From NCBI RefSeq assembly GCF_016919175.1, contig NZ_JAFFPU010000042.1, forward strand, positions 1 to 64,000: a stretch of 64,000 nucleotides of DNA, in the 5' to 3' direction. Source of the stretch: Leptospira ainlahdjerensis. Its GTDB lineage: Bacteria > Spirochaetota > Leptospiria > Leptospirales > Leptospiraceae. The notes beneath the pieces were generated by a model. The model was not told the origin of the DNA, did not search any database, and worked only from the letters and a program-made list of their open reading frames with translations. The translations under genes were made by a program, and so were the position numbers. Positions 58,364 through 64,000 of this stretch are shown piece after piece (position 1 is the first letter of the stretch; every line of letters starts with the position of its first letter).

Positions 58364-59938
58364 TTAGATCACTCGGGAATACTCCGACAATTCTCTTTTC
58401 CAGACCTGGGTTCCGCAGTAGTGGTCGCCTTCCGGACAATAGGGTTTTACTTCGCCTTGAAGTCGAATCCAACAAGGGGCCTTGATCCACTTTGCGATCT
58501 CGGGATGCACTTTCATGACGTCAGTGAGTTCGTCCACGGATGCTTGGAAGATTTCTTCTTGGGCGTTGTAACAAGTTCTGGATCTCCATTTGTGATGGAG
58601 GTTGAGAAGATCCCCGCTTTCGTAAAAACGGATCGGGAATGCGTTTGGCAAAAGATAGGTCGCGTACTCGGGAGAACCGCCCGCGTCTAAGAATCGGTTT
58701 ACCTTTTCGAAAATTTGATTCATATCGGAATCGTATTTTTCTTTGAGTTGAGGATATTTTTGAACTACGAGAGGAGTGATGAAGTCGGGAGTTCCCGCAT
58801 ATTGAGACATGAGGACCGGTCTTCCGCCAGGAACCATTCTATGTCTCTGATCTTGACTGTCGGCAGTGTGGGAGATTCTTTTTTGAAAAGAATACTGAAC
58901 GTTAAAGAGGGCCCTCGTGATCGGACTTAGGGAACTTTCGTTCAGAGTGGAAGTTAAGTGCTTATTCTTTGAAGGATTTAAAACGAGATCGATTGCGTCC
59001 TGGTCGCCGAGAGAAGATTTAGGAATTCCTAATATAGATCGAACCGATTGTGCGAGAATTTCAGGTCCATTGGAAGAATGGGATACTAGTTTCGAATATC
59101 TTCCTTCGAGTTCGGAGTCGTATTCTTTTACAAAGGCCTCTGCGGCTTCCGGATGAAATTCTCTCTTTGCCGTACCGAACATAGAATCAAAAAAACGATA
59201 CTCGGTCGTTTCTTCGAGAGGAAGGGGATCGTCCATCTCATCGGCGTAGAGAGGATCTACTGCGCGGACTTGGTTGACCATTTCGGTGACGACGGCTCTT
59301 TGTTCTTCGGGGACGTCGTAAGAATTCATCAATCGATAATAACGATGGAGCGTAAGTCCATTGATAGAATGATAGAGATACGTAAAAGTCCCGAGAGGTA
59401 GCAGATAACGTGCCACTTCGAGACATTTTTTCTTGATCGGTCCCTGCCATTTATCCGGATAGTTGGCTCTGGCCTTGTAGATATTAAAATATTCTTCCTG
59501 AATAAAAGGATGAAGAATTTCGTTATAAGAAAAATAAGCCTGACTTGCAAAGTCGACTGCGTCCAAATAGAGTTCTAAAAGTTTTCCGCTGAGTCCTGGA
59601 GGAACGTAGTAATTTTCCTTTTTGACTTCTACATATCTTTGAGATACTTGTTCCGAGTTATAAAATGGATGAGAGTGTAAGAAGGACCAGACGAATTGTC
59701 GGGAGACTTTATCCAGGGTGAAGATGAACTGAGGATGTTGTCTTGTGGTGAGATGCCCGGCCTTTTTGGTAGACTTTGCGACACGATCGCGGATCTCGAT
59801 GGACTTTTCCGAAGAAACCATATCGGAAGGGAGAAGAATTCCTTTGGAAGAATAGCAGGTTCTTGCCGTTGCGATCGCAAGATTGAAAGGGTCTTTGCTG
59901 TGATCCAGTAGTGAAACGATCGGTTTTTGGGTTAACAT
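58364..59938 (-). CDS. thyX: Long ThyX-like FAD-dependent thymidylate synthase (possible double domain)
   Basis: A 524-residue protein, about twice the usual 220-280 of ThyX. The N-terminal half has [20 protein letters not shown] and [13 protein letters not shown], matching the RHRxxSxxxxSxRY motif. The C-terminal half repeats the pattern with [18 protein letters not shown] and [16 protein letters not shown], so it may be two ThyX folds in tandem. It should methylate dUMP using FAD and methylene-THF. The start at 59938 is supported by GGAGA about 6 bp upstream and by homology beginning there; upstream frame is repeat sequence. No thyA is in the window. Confidence 0.85.
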   Translation of the reverse strand: MLTQKPIVSLLDHSKDPFNLAIATARTCYSSKGILLPSDMVSSEKSIEIRDRVAKSTKKAGHLTTRQHPQFIFTLDKVSRQFVWSFLHSHPFYNSEQVSQRYVEVKKENYYVPPGLSGKLLELYLDAVDFASQAYFSYNEILHPFIQEEYFNIYKARANYPDKWQGPIKKKCLEVARYLLPLGTFTYLYHSINGLTLHRYYRLMNSYDVPEEQRAVVTEMVNQVRAVDPLYADEMDDPLPLEETTEYRFFDSMFGTAKREFHPEAAEAFVKEYDSELEGRYSKLVSHSSNGPEILAQSVRSILGIPKSSLGDQDAIDLVLNPSKNKHLTSTLNESSLSPITRALFNVQYSFQKRISHTADSQDQRHRMVPGGRPVLMSQYAGTPDFITPLVVQKYPQLKEKYDSDMNQIFEKVNRFLDAGGSPEYATYLLPNAFPIRFYESGDLLNLHHKWRSRTCYNAQEEIFQASVDELTDVMKVHPEIAKWIKAPCWIRLQGEVKPYCPEGDHYCGTQVWKRELSEYSRVI

Positions 59939-60025
59939 CGGATTCTCCGGGCGGGATTTTGGATTCCCGGTAGAACAATCCTGGCGGGAGAAAGCGGACC
60001 GGAAACTCTTTTTTTGGACATAATT

Positions 60026-60116
60026 CGCGATCCATAGAGAGCGAATTAGCCAAAAGGCCGCGGAGCGTAGCCGTTGGCTCTTTGTAAACACAAAGACCGC
60101 GATCCATAGAGAGCGA
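60026..60116. repeat. Short direct repeats CGCGATCCATAGAGAGCGA
   Basis: The 19-mer CGCGATCCATAGAGAGCGA occurs at 60026-60044 (with a one-base difference at its left end) and again at 60098-60116. The 53 bases between contain AGCCAAAAGGCC and GTAGCCGTTGGCTC, both with self-complementary character. The second copy directly abuts element R4. Confidence 0.75.
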
Positions 60117-60120
60117 GGTT

Positions 60121-60282
60121 TGTGGGAGTTCCGACAGAACTGAGAAGGGGGGATTTTTTCTTGCGAAAAGCGTCTTTCTATGATAGAGAAAAGTCGCTCG
60201 TGGTTTTTTCCACCACCCACCCCTCCACCCAAGATCAGGGCGGGGCGCGGGACTTTCACGGAAAGATTGTCGGAGTTCCGAC
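60121..60282 (-). repeat. Dispersed G-rich intergenic element, copy R4
   Basis: Inverted copy. On the minus strand it starts GTCGGAACTCCGAC (60282-60269), continues with GTGAAAGTCCCGCGCCCCGC, a GGGTGGAGGGGTGGGTGG run, CTTTTCTCTATCATAG and CTTTTCGCAAGAAAAAATCC, and ends GTCGGAACTCCCACA (60121). The order of blocks equals R1 and R3. Confidence 0.88.
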
Positions 60283-60309
60283 GACAGCCGGTTTTCTAAA
60301 AAGCCTTCC

Positions 60310-63606
<3,297 letters not shown>

Positions 63607-63743
63607 GTGTTTCGAAGAACTCTCAAAAAGACGATATGGACAGGAAACCCTCGCAAGGTCATAGATGAAAGGTTTTTTTAGAAAGAATGTTTTGAAGGAA
63701 GTTTGTCAGAACCCGAATAAAAAAAGAACCTTTTTTGGATCGA

Positions 63744-64000
63744 TCAGGTCGTTGTCGAACTTCTTGTAGAAGGATTCAGCGAAGAGAAGAGTTTGTAATC
63801 AATATGCAAAAAGAAGAATAGAATTCCATACTCGATTCCGATCCAGAAAAAAGAATCCCGATACGGAAACGACTCGTAAGTGGAATACGAAAGAAGAATC
63901 AAAGCCGACCAGACAAGGGGAAAGATTTTTCCCGAAAAAACGCCGAAAGCAAGCAAAGGAAGAATATACCAGGGATGAATCGTGGTAGAAAAAAGAAAAA
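63744..64000 (-). CDS. Partial gene: C-terminus of a polytopic glycosyltransferase-like membrane protein
   Basis: Only the last 85 or so codons lie in the window; the frame runs open to the right edge. The visible protein has STTIHPWYILPLLAFGVFSG followed by two further hydrophobic segments and a polar tail ending STRSSTTT. The His-Pro-Trp-Tyr motif at the start of a helix is typical of the C-terminal part of GT-C/GT87-like mannosyltransferases. The rest of the gene and its start are off the window, so the assignment rests on this short motif. Confidence 0.55.
   Translation of the reverse strand, partial: FLFSTTIHPWYILPLLAFGVFSGKIFPLVWSALILLSYSTYESFPYRDSFFWIGIEYGILFFFLHIDYKLFSSLNPSTRSSTTT

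Larger units (their letters stand above)
59939..60309. other. Repeat-rich gap upstream of thyX
   Basis: 371 bp between the ThyX gene and czcA. It holds the inverted element R4 (60121-60282) and two direct repeats of 18-19 bp (60026, 60098), listed separately. The sequence 60051-60090 (GCCAAAAGGCCGCGGAGCGT ...) lies between the direct repeats and shows no gene. Confidence 0.6.

Overview
The window looks like chromosomal DNA from a spirochaete of the genus Leptospira, most likely a pathogen-clade species. This is inference from gene content and style, since no database search was possible. Supporting signs are the many small lipoproteins with loose spirochaetal lipoboxes (Ser/Thr/Ala before Cys), mixed ATG/GTG/TTG starts, moderately low GC, a futalosine-pathway menaquinone gene (mqnC), a long ThyX, a membrane ETF:quinone oxidoreductase-like protein, a FapA/DUF342 protein, a 7TMR-type PP2C phosphatase and abundant GTGGGAACTC-type intergenic repeats.

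Layout. 1-6.7 kb: an 8-bp tandem repeat, a DCC thioredoxin-like protein, an M23 peptidase/HAD/RsmI operon, a secreted protein, an SDR protein, an RluA-type pseudouridine synthase and a decayed MarR regulator. 7-13.5 kb: a lipoprotein, an XRE-cupin regulator, a HAD enzyme whose leader is a duplicated repeat, and an NhaD-like antiporter. 13.7-21.9 kb: a PerR-like regulator, dihydrolipoamide dehydrogenase, a methyltransferase, a degenerate-GGDEF protein coupled to a CheX-like protein, an alpha/beta hydrolase and FapA. 22-26.7 kb: two SMP-30-like paralogues around an AraC regulator and an M24 peptidase. 26.7-34.5 kb: mtnA, a rhomboid protease, a CitE-like lyase, an atypical ornithine carbamoyltransferase, a PilZ-like protein and prfC. 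35-38.8 kb: a REP-associated-transposase-like gene with GTGGGAACTC motifs on both sides, an EtfD-like oxidoreductase and a 60-bp tandem array. 38.8-47 kb: mqnC, a diguanylate cyclase, a GerMN protein, then a compact kamA-like/ATP-grasp/haem-oxygenase-like (HDO) operon. 47.5-58.3 kb: an AAK-NAT fusion (N-acetylglutamate synthase type), an RNA methyltransferase and bacterioferritin, then a Cys-less thiolase-like protein, a family 9 glycosyltransferase, pepP, a PP2C/TPR signalling protein and an M20 amidohydrolase. 58.3-64 kb: a long ThyX, a CzcA-type RND pump and the 3' end of a polytopic glycosyltransferase-like gene.

Most genes are housekeeping or signalling and appear intact. The most unusual material is (i) a dispersed family of near-palindrome-bounded, G-quadruplex-prone intergenic elements (four copies plus fragments) that share a motif with many solo repeats and with the surroundings of a REP-transposase-like gene lacking its expected catalytic residues, and (ii) the three-gene kamA/ATP-grasp/HDO operon, which has the look of an undescribed small-molecule pathway. 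Arginine biosynthesis is also represented by two atypical enzymes, the AAK-NAT fusion and a carbamoyltransferase without the usual HCLP and SMG motifs.
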